Positions 1 through 7,927 of a stretch of DNA of 19,901 nt are shown one piece after another; position 1 is the first letter of the stretch, and every line of letters starts with the position of its first letter. Source of the DNA: DASQWC01 sp035640475 (lineage in GTDB: Bacteria; Actinomycetota; JAICYB01); the NCBI GenBank assembly GCA_035640475.1, contig DASQWC010000084.1, positions 1 through 19,901 of the forward strand, read 5' to 3'. A program made the translations under genes and the position numbers. A model generated the notes under the pieces. That model was not told where the DNA came from. It did no database searches and saw only the letters and a list, made by a program, of their open reading frames with translations.

Positions 1-846
1 CACCTCACCGACGCGCTCGGCGACCGCAATCCGATCTACACGGATCCGAAGCTCGCGAAACGGTCGGTGCACGGCGGCATCGTGGCGCCGCCGACGTCGC
101 TCCAGGTGTGGACGATGCAGGGTCTCGTCCGGCGCGACACCGAACCCGACCCTGACAACCCGCAACACAAGCTGATGTCGATGGTCGACGCCGAGGGCTA
201 CGTCGGCGTCGTCGCCACGAACTGCGAGCAGATCTACCACCGATACCTGAGGCCGGGCGACCTGCTGACCGTCTCGTCTGAGGTCGAGAGCATTACCGGA
301 CCGAAGCTGACGGGGCTGGGCGAGGGCTTCTTCATTACGACACTGCAGACGTACCGGGACAAGGCCGGCGAGGTCGTCGGCGAGATGCGGTTCCGCATCT
401 TGAAGTTCCGTCCCGCCAACGTCACACGCAAAGGCGAGACCGTTCCCGAGGATTCACCTGAGCGCCCGCCCTTCCCGCTCGACTCGGCCTTTTTCTGGGA
501 AGGCGTCGAGCAGGACGAGCTGCGCATCCAGCGCTGCACGATGTGCGGCCGGCTTCGCCATCCGCCGCGTCCTGTGTGCCCGTCGTGCCGTTCGCTCGAG
601 CACGACTACGTCGTGGCGAGCGGACGCGGAGTCGTCTACAGCTTTGTCGTCCATCACCGCCCCGAGGTTCCCGATCGCGAGCATCCATTCGCCGTCGTCC
701 TCGTGCAGCTCGACGAGGGCACTCGGATTGTCGGCAACGTGATCGATTGTCCGCCGGACCAAGTGACGATCGGGATGCCGGTCGAGGTGGCATTCGTCGT
801 CGACGATTCCGGACGCAAGCTCCCGCAGTGGAGACCGGCGCTGTGA
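1..846 (+). CDS. chsH2: ChsH2-like steroid enoyl-CoA hydratase subunit (MaoC fold + DUF35), 5' partial
   Basis: The reading frame is open from base 1, so the start lies outside the window; 281 residues are visible. The first part is a MaoC/hot-dog domain containing GDRNPIY followed by HGGIVAPP. The usual hydratase His after NPI is replaced by Tyr, as expected for the non-catalytic partner of a ChsH1-ChsH2 heteromer. The C-terminal part (from about base 490) is a DUF35 unit: a rubredoxin-like zinc ribbon with two CxxC pairs (CTMC and CPSC) and then an OB-fold. In the known system ChsH1-ChsH2 hydrates 3-oxo-4,17-pregnadiene-20-carboxyl-CoA, and the DUF35 domain docks the aldolase Ltp2. Both partners follow immediately. 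The stop overlaps the chsH1 start (GTGA). Family assignment is strong; the exact steroid substrate is inferred from context. Confidence 0.9.
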   Translation, partial: HLTDALGDRNPIYTDPKLAKRSVHGGIVAPPTSLQVWTMQGLVRRDTEPDPDNPQHKLMSMVDAEGYVGVVATNCEQIYHRYLRPGDLLTVSSEVESITGPKLTGLGEGFFITTLQTYRDKAGEVVGEMRFRILKFRPANVTRKGETVPEDSPERPPFPLDSAFFWEGVEQDELRIQRCTMCGRLRHPPRPVCPSCRSLEHDYVVASGRGVVYSFVVHHRPEVPDREHPFAVVLVQLDEGTRIVGNVIDCPPDQVTIGMPVEVAFVVDDSGRKLPQWRPAL

Positions 847-1310
847 ACACGAAGACGCTCTCGTTCACCGAGGTCGTGATGGGCGAAGACCTGCCCGAGC
901 TGGTCGTCCCGCTGACGCCGACGCTCATCGTCTCGACGGCGATCGCGACGCGCGATTACCAAGACGTCCACCACGACCGCGATCTCGCCCAGCAAAAGGG
1001 CTCGAAGGACATCTTCATGAACATCCTCACGACGAACGGCTTCGTGGGGAGGTTCATCACGGACTGGGCCGGGCCGGACGCGCTGTTGCAGAGCGTCTCG
1101 ATTCGCCTGGGTGCGCCGAACTATCCCTACGACACGATGACGCTGACCGGGAAGGTGACGGCCAAGCGCAAGGGCGGCGTCGTCGAGGTCGAGGTCGTCG
1201 GACGCAACGGGCTCGGCGATCACGTCACCGGCACGGTGAAGGTCAAGCTCCCGATGACCAAGGTGAAGGCCAAGGCCAAACCCAAAGCGAAGCCGAAGGC
1301 GAAGCGATGA
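843..1310 (+). CDS. chsH1: ChsH1-like catalytic MaoC enoyl-CoA hydratase subunit
   Basis: A 155-residue single hot-dog (MaoC) protein starting at GTG 843, which shares GTGA with the chsH2 stop. The segment ATRDYQDVHHDRD carries an Asp and a His five residues apart (Asp38, His43). This matches the D-x4-H catalytic pair of hydratase-2 enzymes and of mycobacterial ChsH1, so this subunit should supply the active site that the ChsH2-like partner lacks. Expected role: hydration of the C17-C20 double bond of the pregnadiene-carboxyl-CoA, giving the tertiary alcohol cleaved by Ltp2. The protein ends in an unusual basic tail of alternating Lys, Ala and Pro (roughly residues 139-155), which is not part of the fold. 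The stop overlaps the ltp2 start in ATGA. The start is supported by the coupling; an ATG-initiated alternative upstream in this frame would lie deep inside chsH2. Confidence 0.9.
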   Translation: MNTKTLSFTEVVMGEDLPELVVPLTPTLIVSTAIATRDYQDVHHDRDLAQQKGSKDIFMNILTTNGFVGRFITDWAGPDALLQSVSIRLGAPNYPYDTMTLTGKVTAKRKGGVVEVEVVGRNGLGDHVTGTVKVKLPMTKVKAKAKPKAKPKAKR

Positions 1311-2482
1311 GTGAATCGCCGTTCGGGCCATTCAGAGGTAGGGCGGTCATCGCCGGGATCGGCGCAACCGAGTTCTCGAAGAACTCCGGACGCTCGGAGT
1401 TGCAGCTCGCGTGTGAGGCGACGATCGAGGCGTTGAGGGACGCGGGTCTCGAACCCGCCGACGTGAACGGCATGGTCACGTTCACCGGCGATTCCAACAA
1501 CGAGATCGAGATCGCGCGCAGCGTCGGCATTCCCGAGCTCACCTTCTTCAGCCGCATACACCACGGCGGCGGCGCGGCATGCGCAACCGTGCAGCAAGCG
1601 GCCATGGCCGTCTCGGTCGGCATCGCCGACGTCGTCGTGTGTTATCGAGCCTTCAACGAGCGCTCGGGCAACCGGTTCGGGCGCGCCGACCGGCCCGGCC
1701 CGCGCATCGACTACGGCTGGTACCGCCCCTACGGTCTCGTGACCCCGGCTTCGTGGGTGGCGATGTTCGCGCAGCGCTACATGCACGAGTTCGGTGCGAC
1801 GAGTGAGGACTTCGGACGCGTCGCCGTCGTCGACCGCGCGCACGCCGCGACGAACCCGAATGCGTGGTTCTACGAGCGCCCGATCACACTCGAGGACCAC
1901 CAGAGCTCTTCCTTCATCGTCGAGCCGCTTCGACTGCTCGATTGCTGCCAGGAGAGCGACGGCGCGGTCGCGATCGTCGTGACGAGTGCCGACCGCGCGA
2001 AGGATCTCGAGCAGGCCCCGGTCGTCGTCGAGGCGGCGGCGCAAGGCTCGTCTGCGGATCAGGAGTCGATGACGAGCTACTACCGCGACGAGATCAACGG
2101 GCTCCCGGAGATGGGTCTCGTCGGCTTCCAGCTGTGGGAGCAGTCGCGACTGTCGCCCGAGGACATTCAGACGGCCGTCATCTACGACCACTTCACACCG
2201 TTCGTCCTCGTGCAGCTCGAGGAGCTCGGCTTCTGCAAGAAGGGAGAGGCGAAGGATTTCATCGCGGACGGTCAGATCGGCCCGGGCGGGCGCCTGCCGA
2301 TCAACACCAACGGCGGCCAGCTCGGCGAGGCGTACATCCACGGAATGAACGGGATCGCCGAAGCCGTCCGGCAGGTCAGGGGAACGTCGGTGAACCAAGT
2401 GGAGGACGTCGAGCACGTCTTGGTGACGGCGGGAACCGGCGTCCCGACGAGCGGGCTCATTTTAGGGAGGGGCAATGCCTGA
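1307..2482 (+). CDS. ltp2: Ltp2-like steroid side-chain retro-aldolase (thiolase fold)
   Basis: A 391-residue thiolase-superfamily protein of the lipid-transfer/SCP-x type. It has the opening VIAGIGATEF, the HHGGGAACATVQ loop, DCCQESDGA, and the C-terminal NTNGGQLGEAYIHG signature. A Tyr in VIYDHFTP (Tyr293) stands where thiolases carry their NEAF motif, and a second Tyr lies in EAYIHG (Tyr343). As I recall, these match conserved tyrosines near the active site of the structurally studied Ltp2 from Thermomonospora curvata. Ltp2 with the DUF35 part of ChsH2 cleaves 17-hydroxy-3-oxo-4-pregnene-20-carboxyl-CoA to androstenedione and propionyl-CoA. Placement directly after chsH2-chsH1 supports this over a true thiolase. 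Start ATG 1307 overlaps the chsH1 stop, and the end overlaps fadA5 by 8 bp. Confidence 0.9.
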   Translation: MSESPFGPFRGRAVIAGIGATEFSKNSGRSELQLACEATIEALRDAGLEPADVNGMVTFTGDSNNEIEIARSVGIPELTFFSRIHHGGGAACATVQQAAMAVSVGIADVVVCYRAFNERSGNRFGRADRPGPRIDYGWYRPYGLVTPASWVAMFAQRYMHEFGATSEDFGRVAVVDRAHAATNPNAWFYERPITLEDHQSSSFIVEPLRLLDCCQESDGAVAIVVTSADRAKDLEQAPVVVEAAAQGSSADQESMTSYYRDEINGLPEMGLVGFQLWEQSRLSPEDIQTAVIYDHFTPFVLVQLEELGFCKKGEAKDFIADGQIGPGGRLPINTNGGQLGEAYIHGMNGIAEAVRQVRGTSVNQVEDVEHVLVTAGTGVPTSGLILGRGNA

Positions 2483-3638
2483 AGCAGTCATCGTCGAAGC
2501 AGTTCGCACACCCATCGGCAAGCGCAATGGATGGCTGTCGGGCCTGCACCCGGCGGAGATCCTCGCGGCCGTCCAGCTGGAAGTGGTGAAGCGGCCCGGC
2601 CTGGACCCGTCGCTCGTCGAGCAGGTCGTCGGCGGGTGCGTCACGCAAGCCGGCGAGCAAGGATCCAACGTCACACGCAACGCGTGGTTGTCCTCCGGGC
2701 TCCCATACGAGACGGCGTGCACAACAGTCGATTGCCAGTGCGGGTCGTCCCAGCAAGCGAACCACTTCGTCGCGAACCTCGTGACGGCCGGCGCGATCGA
2801 CATCGGCATCGGTTGCGGTGTCGAAGCAATGAGCCGAGTCCCGCTCGGCGCCAACTCCATGAACGGGCCGGGACGGCCTCGTCCGCCCGGTGAGTTCCCC
2901 TACGACATGCCGAGCCAGTTCGGCGCGGCCGAACGCATCGCGCAACGCCGCGGATTCTCACGCGACGACATCGAGGCGCTCGGCCTCGCGTCGCAGCAAA
3001 AGGCGATTCGCGCGCAGCAGGACGGCGCATTCGATCGAGAGATCGTTCCGGTCGAAGCACCAGTCGTGACGAAGGACGGCCCGACCGAAGAGAAGCAGGT
3101 TGTCGCCAAGGACCAGGGGCCCCGCGAGACGACGAAGGAAGGGCTCGCAGGGCTGAAGCCCGTCCTCGAGGACGGCATCCACACGGCCGGGACGTCGTCC
3201 CAGATCTCCGACGGCGCGTCGGCGGTGCTGTGGATGTCGCGCGAGAGGGCCGAGTCGCTGGGGTACACGCCGCGCGCACGACTGGTCGGACAAGCGCTCG
3301 TCGGTTCCGATCCCTACTACCACCTCGACGGGCCGCCGGAAGCGACCGCGCGCGTATTCGAGAAGACGGGCATGACGATCAAGGACATGGACATCTACGA
3401 GGTGAACGAAGCGTTCGCATCGATCGCGCTGTCGTGGGCGACGGTTACGGGCGCCGACATGGACAAGCTCAACGTGAACGGCGGTGCCATTGCGCTCGGC
3501 CATCCCGTCGGCGCGACGGGGAGCCGTCTTATCACGACGGCGCTCCACGAGCTCGAACGGCGCGACGAGCAGTTCGCCCTCATCTCGATGTGCTGCGGCG
3601 GGGCGCTCGCGACGGCCGGGATCATCGAGAGGCTCTAG
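2475..3638 (+). CDS. fadA5: FadA5-like steroid beta-ketoacyl-CoA thiolase
   Basis: A 387-residue complete thiolase. The nucleophile is Cys89 in VDCQCGSSQQANH; the remaining active-site elements are NEAF (311-314), His343 in GGAIALGHPVGATG, and Cys373 in the MCCGGA loop. The N-terminal GKRNGWLSGLH and the CQCG variant of the nucleophile loop are hallmarks I recall from mycobacterial FadA5, which thiolyses 3,22-dioxochol-4-en-24-oyl-CoA to the C22 CoA ester and acetyl-CoA. Its product would feed the FadE28-FadE29, ChsH1-ChsH2 and Ltp2 steps encoded around it. An AGGGAGG ribosome site a few bases before ATG 2475 supports the start, which sits inside the end of ltp2. The enzyme should be a soluble cytoplasmic tetramer. 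Confidence 0.92.
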   Translation: MPEAVIVEAVRTPIGKRNGWLSGLHPAEILAAVQLEVVKRPGLDPSLVEQVVGGCVTQAGEQGSNVTRNAWLSSGLPYETACTTVDCQCGSSQQANHFVANLVTAGAIDIGIGCGVEAMSRVPLGANSMNGPGRPRPPGEFPYDMPSQFGAAERIAQRRGFSRDDIEALGLASQQKAIRAQQDGAFDREIVPVEAPVVTKDGPTEEKQVVAKDQGPRETTKEGLAGLKPVLEDGIHTAGTSSQISDGASAVLWMSRERAESLGYTPRARLVGQALVGSDPYYHLDGPPEATARVFEKTGMTIKDMDIYEVNEAFASIALSWATVTGADMDKLNVNGGAIALGHPVGATGSRLITTALHELERRDEQFALISMCCGGALATAGIIERL

Positions 3639-4756
3639 TGGACTTTACGTTCGACGAAACGCAGGAGGATCTCCGCAAGCTCGCGCGATCGATCCTCGAC
3701 GAGCGCGCCACGCACGACCGGCTGCGCGACGCCGAGGAAAGTGACGCCGGCATCGACCGCGAGCTGTGGGCCGACTTCGCGAAGGCCGACTTGCTCGGCG
3801 TTGCGTTGCCCGAGGACGTCGGCGGCAGCGGGCACGGATTGATGGAGCTGGCCGTCCTGCTCGAAGAGGTCGGGCGACGCGTCGCGCCCATCCCGCTGTT
3901 GTCGACGATCGGCCTCGGCTCCCTTCCGATTGCCGCATTCGGGACGGCCGAGCAGCGCAAGCGCTTCCTCGTTCCGGTTCTCGAAGGCACGTCGTTCCTC
4001 ACGGCCGCATTGCAAGAGAGCGCGCGCCACGACCCGCTCGACGTCCAGACGACGGCGACGAAGGACGGCTCCCAGTGGCGATTGGACGGCCTCAAGGTTG
4101 CGGTCCCGCACGCGCCGCTGGCCGAGCGGATCATCGTCGGCGCACGCACCGGCGACGACTCGACCGGATTGTTCCTCCTCGACCCCAGCGAGGTCGGCGT
4201 CGTGCTCGAGCCGATGCGCTCGACGCACCGCGAGGTGCAGGCACATCTCGAGCTCGACGGAGCAGTGGTCGCGTCCGAAGACGTCCTCGGTGACCCGGAG
4301 AGCGGCAACGAGAGTCTCCAGTTCCTGCACCGGCACGCGCTCGCCTGCATGTGCGCAACCGCCGTGGGTGTGTTCGAGGAAGCGATTCGCATCACGGCGG
4401 GCTACATCTCCACTCGCGAACAGTTCGGCAAGCCGCTCGCGACGTTCCAGGGCGCGACACTCAAAGCCGCCGACGCCTTCATCGACACCGAGGCCGTGAA
4501 CGTCACGACGTGGTCGGCCATCTGGCGGCTTGCCGAGGGCCGGGCCGCCGACGACGCGCTGGCCATCGCGAAGTTCTGGGTGGCCGACGGCGGACAGCGC
4601 GTCGTCCATGCGTGCCAGCACCTGCACGGCGGTATGGGCGTGGACACCGACTACCCGATCCACCGGTACTTCCTGTGGGCGAAGGAGCTCGAGCTCGCGC
4701 TCGGCGGTGCGACGCCGCAGCTCCTGCGCATCGGCGCCTCGCTGGCGGAGGCGTAA
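3638..4756 (+). CDS. fadE28: FadE28/ChsE1-like acyl-CoA dehydrogenase subunit
   Basis: A 372-residue acyl-CoA dehydrogenase of the short steroid-type class. GTG 3638 shares its first base with the fadA5 stop (TAGTG), so I place the start there although the frame stays open further upstream. TREQFGKPLATFQ (259-271) and QHLHGGMGVD (327-336) are the FAD-contacting elements typical of the subunit that lacks its own catalytic base. In M. tuberculosis, FadE28 and FadE29 form an alpha2beta2 heterotetramer (ChsE1-ChsE2) that dehydrogenates 3-oxo-4-pregnene-20-carboxyl-CoA. A FadE29-like partner starts 3 bp downstream, which fits obligate co-production. The alternative label, a FadE27-type subunit, is less likely because a better FadE27 match lies at 16681-17781. 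Confidence 0.87.
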   Translation: MDFTFDETQEDLRKLARSILDERATHDRLRDAEESDAGIDRELWADFAKADLLGVALPEDVGGSGHGLMELAVLLEEVGRRVAPIPLLSTIGLGSLPIAAFGTAEQRKRFLVPVLEGTSFLTAALQESARHDPLDVQTTATKDGSQWRLDGLKVAVPHAPLAERIIVGARTGDDSTGLFLLDPSEVGVVLEPMRSTHREVQAHLELDGAVVASEDVLGDPESGNESLQFLHRHALACMCATAVGVFEEAIRITAGYISTREQFGKPLATFQGATLKAADAFIDTEAVNVTTWSAIWRLAEGRAADDALAIAKFWVADGGQRVVHACQHLHGGMGVDTDYPIHRYFLWAKELELALGGATPQLLRIGASLAEA

Positions 4757-4759
4757 GCC

Positions 4760-5935
4760 GTGCATCTGGATCTCACCGACGAGCAGAAAGCCCTCCAGAA
4801 GGAGCTGCGCGAGTACTTCGCGAAACTCGTCACGCCGGAGAAGCGAGTCGAGCAGGACGAAGAAGAAGAGATGGGCCGCTCGTGGCGCGACACGATCAAG
4901 CAGATGGGCGCCGACGGCTGGCTCGGCATCGGCTGGCCGAAGGAGTTCGGCGGCCAAGGCCGCGGCGCGGTCGACCAGCTGATCTTCTACGAGGAGGCGA
5001 ACCGGGCCGGCGCGCCGGTCCCGCTCGTGACGATCAACACGGTCGGCCCCACGATCGCGCAGTACGGCACCGACAAACAGAAGGCGTTCTTCCTGCCGAA
5101 GATCCTGGCCGGCGAGATCCACTTCGCGATCGGGTATTCGGAGCCGGAGGCCGGCACCGATCTCGCGTCGTTACGCACACGCGCCGTCCGCAGCGGAGAC
5201 GAGTACATCGTCAATGGACAGAAGGTGTTCACGACCGGCGGACACGCCGCCGACTACATCTGGCTCGCCTGCCGCACCGACCCCGACGCCCCCAAGCACC
5301 GCGGCATCTCGATCCTGATCGTTGATACGAAGGATCCCGGCTTCTCGTCGACGCCGATCCACACAGTCGCCGGCGGCTTCACGAATGCGACCTATTACAA
5401 GGACGTCCGCGTGCCGGCCGACATGATCGTCGGTGAGCCCAACGGTGGCTGGCGGATGATCACGACGCAGCTCAATTTCGAGCGCGTAGCGATGGGGCCG
5501 TCCGGACGGATCTTCCGCAGCCTCGATGCAGTCACTGAGTGGGCCAAGCAAACGCAGGCGCCCGACGGCCGCCGGATGATCGACCAAGAGTGGGTGCGGA
5601 TCAACCTGGCGCGCGTGCGCGCGAAGGCCGAGGCGTGCAGTCTCCTCAACTGGCGTATCGCCGCCATGCAGCAACGCGGGACGCCGAATCCCGGCGACGC
5701 ATCGGCGCTGAAGGTGTACGGCACCGAGCTGCGCATCGAGTCGAACCGTTTGCTCATGGAGGTGCTGGGACCCGAGGCGACCGTGCAGAAGGGCTCGCCG
5801 CGGTCCTTGTTCGACGGGATGCTCGAGGTCGGCTACCGCGGCGCGATCGTCGGAACCTTCGGCGGCGGCGTGAACGAGATCCAACGGGAGATCATCGGCG
5901 CGGCCGGGCTGGGGATGCCTCGGGTCCCGCGATGA
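4760..5935 (+). CDS. fadE29: FadE29/ChsE2-like acyl-CoA dehydrogenase subunit
   Basis: A 391-residue acyl-CoA dehydrogenase starting at GTG 4760, 3 bp after its partner. It carries IGYSEPEAGTDLASLRT (124-140, substrate/FAD region) and NGQKVFTTG. Glu241 in QLNFERV sits where the steroid-type family keeps its catalytic base. The C-terminus FGGGVNEIQREII followed by LGMPRVPR closely resembles mycobacterial FadE29 as I recall it, including the final PRVPR. With the upstream subunit it should form the heterotetramer that introduces the double bond into the three-carbon side chain of the C22 CoA ester. It is the last gene of the chsH2-to-fadE29 block; its stop codon lies inside the first of two strong hairpins. 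Confidence 0.9.
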   Translation: MHLDLTDEQKALQKELREYFAKLVTPEKRVEQDEEEEMGRSWRDTIKQMGADGWLGIGWPKEFGGQGRGAVDQLIFYEEANRAGAPVPLVTINTVGPTIAQYGTDKQKAFFLPKILAGEIHFAIGYSEPEAGTDLASLRTRAVRSGDEYIVNGQKVFTTGGHAADYIWLACRTDPDAPKHRGISILIVDTKDPGFSSTPIHTVAGGFTNATYYKDVRVPADMIVGEPNGGWRMITTQLNFERVAMGPSGRIFRSLDAVTEWAKQTQAPDGRRMIDQEWVRINLARVRAKAEACSLLNWRIAAMQQRGTPNPGDASALKVYGTELRIESNRLLMEVLGPEATVQKGSPRSLFDGMLEVGYRGAIVGTFGGGVNEIQREIIGAAGLGMPRVPR

Positions 5936-5951
5936 GCGGAGCTCATCGCGG
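5927..5951 (+). terminator. Perfect 11-bp hairpin spanning the fadE29 stop
   Basis: Bases 5927-5937 (CCGCGATGAGC) are perfectly complementary to 5941-5951 (GCTCATCGCGG), with a GGA loop. The stem contains the TGA stop of fadE29 (5933-5935). There is no T-run after it, so it is not a textbook intrinsic terminator. T-poor hairpins after operons are common in high-GC actinobacteria, and a second hairpin follows 13 bp later. Function as terminator or 3'-end stabiliser is inferred. Confidence 0.55.
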
Positions 5952-5964
5952 ATCCGCAGGGGGT

Positions 5965-5986
5965 CCGGGGGGCGCAGCGCCCCCGG
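5965..5986 (+). terminator. GC-only hairpin between fadE29 and the MFS gene
   Basis: CCGGGGG (5965-5971) pairs with CCCCCGG (5980-5986). After a one-base G bulge, CG (5973-5974) pairs with CG (5978-5979) across a CAG loop. The stem is entirely G:C and ends 4 bp before the GTG start of the next gene. It may act with the preceding hairpin as a tandem terminator, or limit translation of the downstream gene. No T-tract is present. Confidence 0.5.
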
Positions 5987-5990
5987 TCAA

Positions 5991-7307
5991 GTGAGCGAAT
6001 CGCGGAGAGCCGAGCCCGACGTTCGCGACGCTCCCGGCCCCCTCGGGTTCGAGGGCCCGGTTCCCTCGCGCGGACGGCGCGCCTTCCGCGCTCTGCGCCA
6101 CCGCGAGTACCGGTTGGTGTGGGGCACGTTCATGGTCGGGCAGTTCGGGTTCTGGATCTCGTTCATCTCGCTCCAGGCGCTGATGTCCCGGCTCACCGAT
6201 GCAAGCGGCGCGTGGCTCGGCGTCCTGTTCTTCGTGAACTTCTCGCCGATGCTCGTCTTCACGCCGATCGCCGGCGTCGTTGCCGATCGCATCGAGCGAA
6301 GGCGCATTCTGCTGACGACGTTTTCTTGTCTTGCCGTGCTGATGAGCGTTCTCGCCGCCGTGACGCTGACGGGTCACGCGTCGCCTCCCGTCCTCCTCCC
6401 GTTCGCCTTCGGCGTCGGGACGCTGTTCTCGTTCAACGCGCCGGCGAGCCAAGCCATCGTTGCGAACGCCGTCCCGGTGCTCGACCTGCCCAGCGCCATC
6501 TCGCTGCAATCCGCCGGTCAGAACCTCGCACGAGTCGTGGGGCCGACCGTCGCCGCGCCGATCGTTGCGCTCTGGAACGAAGGCGTCGCCTTCGTGGTGT
6601 ACGCGTGCGCCTGCGTGATCGTCGTCCTTCTCTTGCGGCGCTTGCATCTGTCGAGCTACACGCCCGAGCACGACGACGGCCACTTCTGGACGCGTGTGCG
6701 TCGCGGACTCGAGCACGCCCGCGAACGTCCGCCGGCCGTCGCGGCCCTCTCAGTTCTGGCGATGTCGTCGCTCTTCGCCGCGGCCTACCTTTCGTTGCTG
6801 CCACTGGTGGGGGCCGAGGTCTACGGCCGCGGCCCGACAGGGTTCACCACGCTCGCTGCGGTCGCCGGCATCGGCTCGATGCTCGGCGCGCTCACGACCG
6901 CCTTCCGCGACGCGATGCCCACGCTGCGTTCGACCGCACTTCTCGTTGCCGGCTTCGGTGCCAGCGTCGCGATCTTCGGCGCTCTGCGCAGCTGGCCGCT
7001 CGCTCTCGTGGTGAGCGTGGTCGTCGGCATCTTCTACTTCTCCGGCATGACCATGCTCAGCACGCTCTTGCAATACCTCGCGGACGACTCGATGCGCGGC
7101 CGGATCTCGAGCCTCATGGTGATCGGCTGGGGTGGACTCGTCCCCATCGGGGGTCTGTGGCAGGGCGCGTTCGCCGGCGTGCACGGTGTCCGCGTCACGC
7201 TGATGCTCGCCGGCTCCATCACCGCCGTGTACGCGCTCGCGATGGCGATCATCCGTGGCGGACGATCGCCGAGAACGCGCACGATCTTCGAGAGGGCGAT
7301 GCCGTGA
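5991..7307 (+). CDS. MFS transporter, MFS_3/EntS-like exporter type
   Basis: A 438-residue membrane protein with about 12 hydrophobic segments. The beginning FRALRHREYRLVWGTFM and the inter-helix loop DRIERRRILL (the MFS motif-A position after TM2-3) are typical of the MFS_3/enterobactin-exporter-like group, which mostly exports small molecules. A cytoplasmic lead of about 40 polar residues precedes TM1. GTG 5991 is the first usable start after the hairpins, but no clear ribosome site precedes it, so the start is less certain than the gene. Its stop shares GTGA with the kstR-like gene. Rhodococcus cholate catabolism, as I recall, pairs an MFS protein (CamM) with an ABC system (CamABCD) to export and re-import steroid intermediates. 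The same pairing here suggests, but does not prove, steroid-metabolite export. Confidence 0.82.
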   Translation: MSESRRAEPDVRDAPGPLGFEGPVPSRGRRAFRALRHREYRLVWGTFMVGQFGFWISFISLQALMSRLTDASGAWLGVLFFVNFSPMLVFTPIAGVVADRIERRRILLTTFSCLAVLMSVLAAVTLTGHASPPVLLPFAFGVGTLFSFNAPASQAIVANAVPVLDLPSAISLQSAGQNLARVVGPTVAAPIVALWNEGVAFVVYACACVIVVLLLRRLHLSSYTPEHDDGHFWTRVRRGLEHARERPPAVAALSVLAMSSLFAAAYLSLLPLVGAEVYGRGPTGFTTLAAVAGIGSMLGALTTAFRDAMPTLRSTALLVAGFGASVAIFGALRSWPLALVVSVVVGIFYFSGMTMLSTLLQYLADDSMRGRISSLMVIGWGGLVPIGGLWQGAFAGVHGVRVTLMLAGSITAVYALAMAIIRGGRSPRTRTIFERAMP

Positions 7308-7927
7308 CCGAAGCCAAAGAGCACCGGACCGAGGAGAACGGTCCGCCCGAGCCCGAGTCGCTCACCGAGAAGCAGAGCGCCCGGCGCCGGCGCGTCCTCG
7401 ATGCCGCGATGGATCTCGCATCCGAAGGCGGGTACGAGGCCGTGCAGATGCGCGACGTTGCCGCGCGCGCGGACGTCGCGCTCGGAACGCTCTATCGCTA
7501 CTTCTCCTCCAAGGACCAGCTTCTCGCTGCCGTGCGCGCGGACTGGACGTCCGCGCTCGAGCGCAGGCTCGGCCGCCAGCCGCTCGAGGGTGCGTCGAGA
7601 GCCGAACGGGTCATCGACTTCCTCACGCGCGCGACGCGTCCGCTCGAGAAGCGTCCGCGGCTGGCCGAGGCGCTCGTGCTCTCGGTCGCGACGCGCGACC
7701 CGCACGCGTCGGCCTATCAGCGCGAGGTGTCGTCCTGGATGGACCGCATCGTCGTCGATGCCCTGTGCGATCTCCCGGACGAGGACGCCCACGGCATTCG
7801 CGAGGTCCTCGGCCACGTCTGGAATTCCGTGCTGCTCGCGTGGGTCAACGGGCACATCGAGCCCGAGCGCATGTACGACATCCTCCGCTCGGCCTGCCAT
7901 CTGCTTCTGGATCCGCGAGAGACCTGA
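7304..7927 (+). CDS. kstR: KstR-like TetR-family repressor of sterol catabolism
   Basis: A 207-residue TetR regulator starting at GTG 7304 inside the MFS stop. After a charged lead of about 25 residues comes the helix-turn-helix region, with GGYEAVQMRDVAARADVA (42-59) followed by GTLYRYFSSKDQLL. The GGYEAVQMR-VA-RADVA-GTLYRYF pattern and the later VWNSVLLAWVNG closely match mycobacterial KstR as I recall it. KstR binds TNNAACNNGTTNNA and is released by 3-oxo-cholestenoyl-CoA-type ligands. Two operator-like sites in this window (9555-9568 and 17810-17823) and the sterol enzymes support the call. No such site is visible in the short gap before the MFS gene, so autoregulation as in mycobacteria is not evident here. 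The stop overlaps the livG start (TGATG). Confidence 0.88.
   Translation: MTEAKEHRTEENGPPEPESLTEKQSARRRRVLDAAMDLASEGGYEAVQMRDVAARADVALGTLYRYFSSKDQLLAAVRADWTSALERRLGRQPLEGASRAERVIDFLTRATRPLEKRPRLAEALVLSVATRDPHASAYQREVSSWMDRIVVDALCDLPDEDAHGIREVLGHVWNSVLLAWVNGHIEPERMYDILRSACHLLLDPRET

Noticed and set aside
422..928. Long open frames on the minus strand and in other plus frames, opposite nearly every gene (for example 422-928, 1220-2416, 3635-5122 and 16216-17739).
   Set aside because: They mirror recognisable genes, have Arg/Ala/Pro-rich compositions typical of shadow frames in GC-rich DNA, and contain no family motifs.
5106..5220. Over 30 nearly identical residues shared by the FadE29-like and FadE26-like proteins (around IGYSEPEAGTDLASLRT), suggesting recent duplication or gene conversion.
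   Set aside because: The matching DNA (about 15862-15974) differs at many third codon positions, so the identity reflects protein-level conservation, not a recent copy event.
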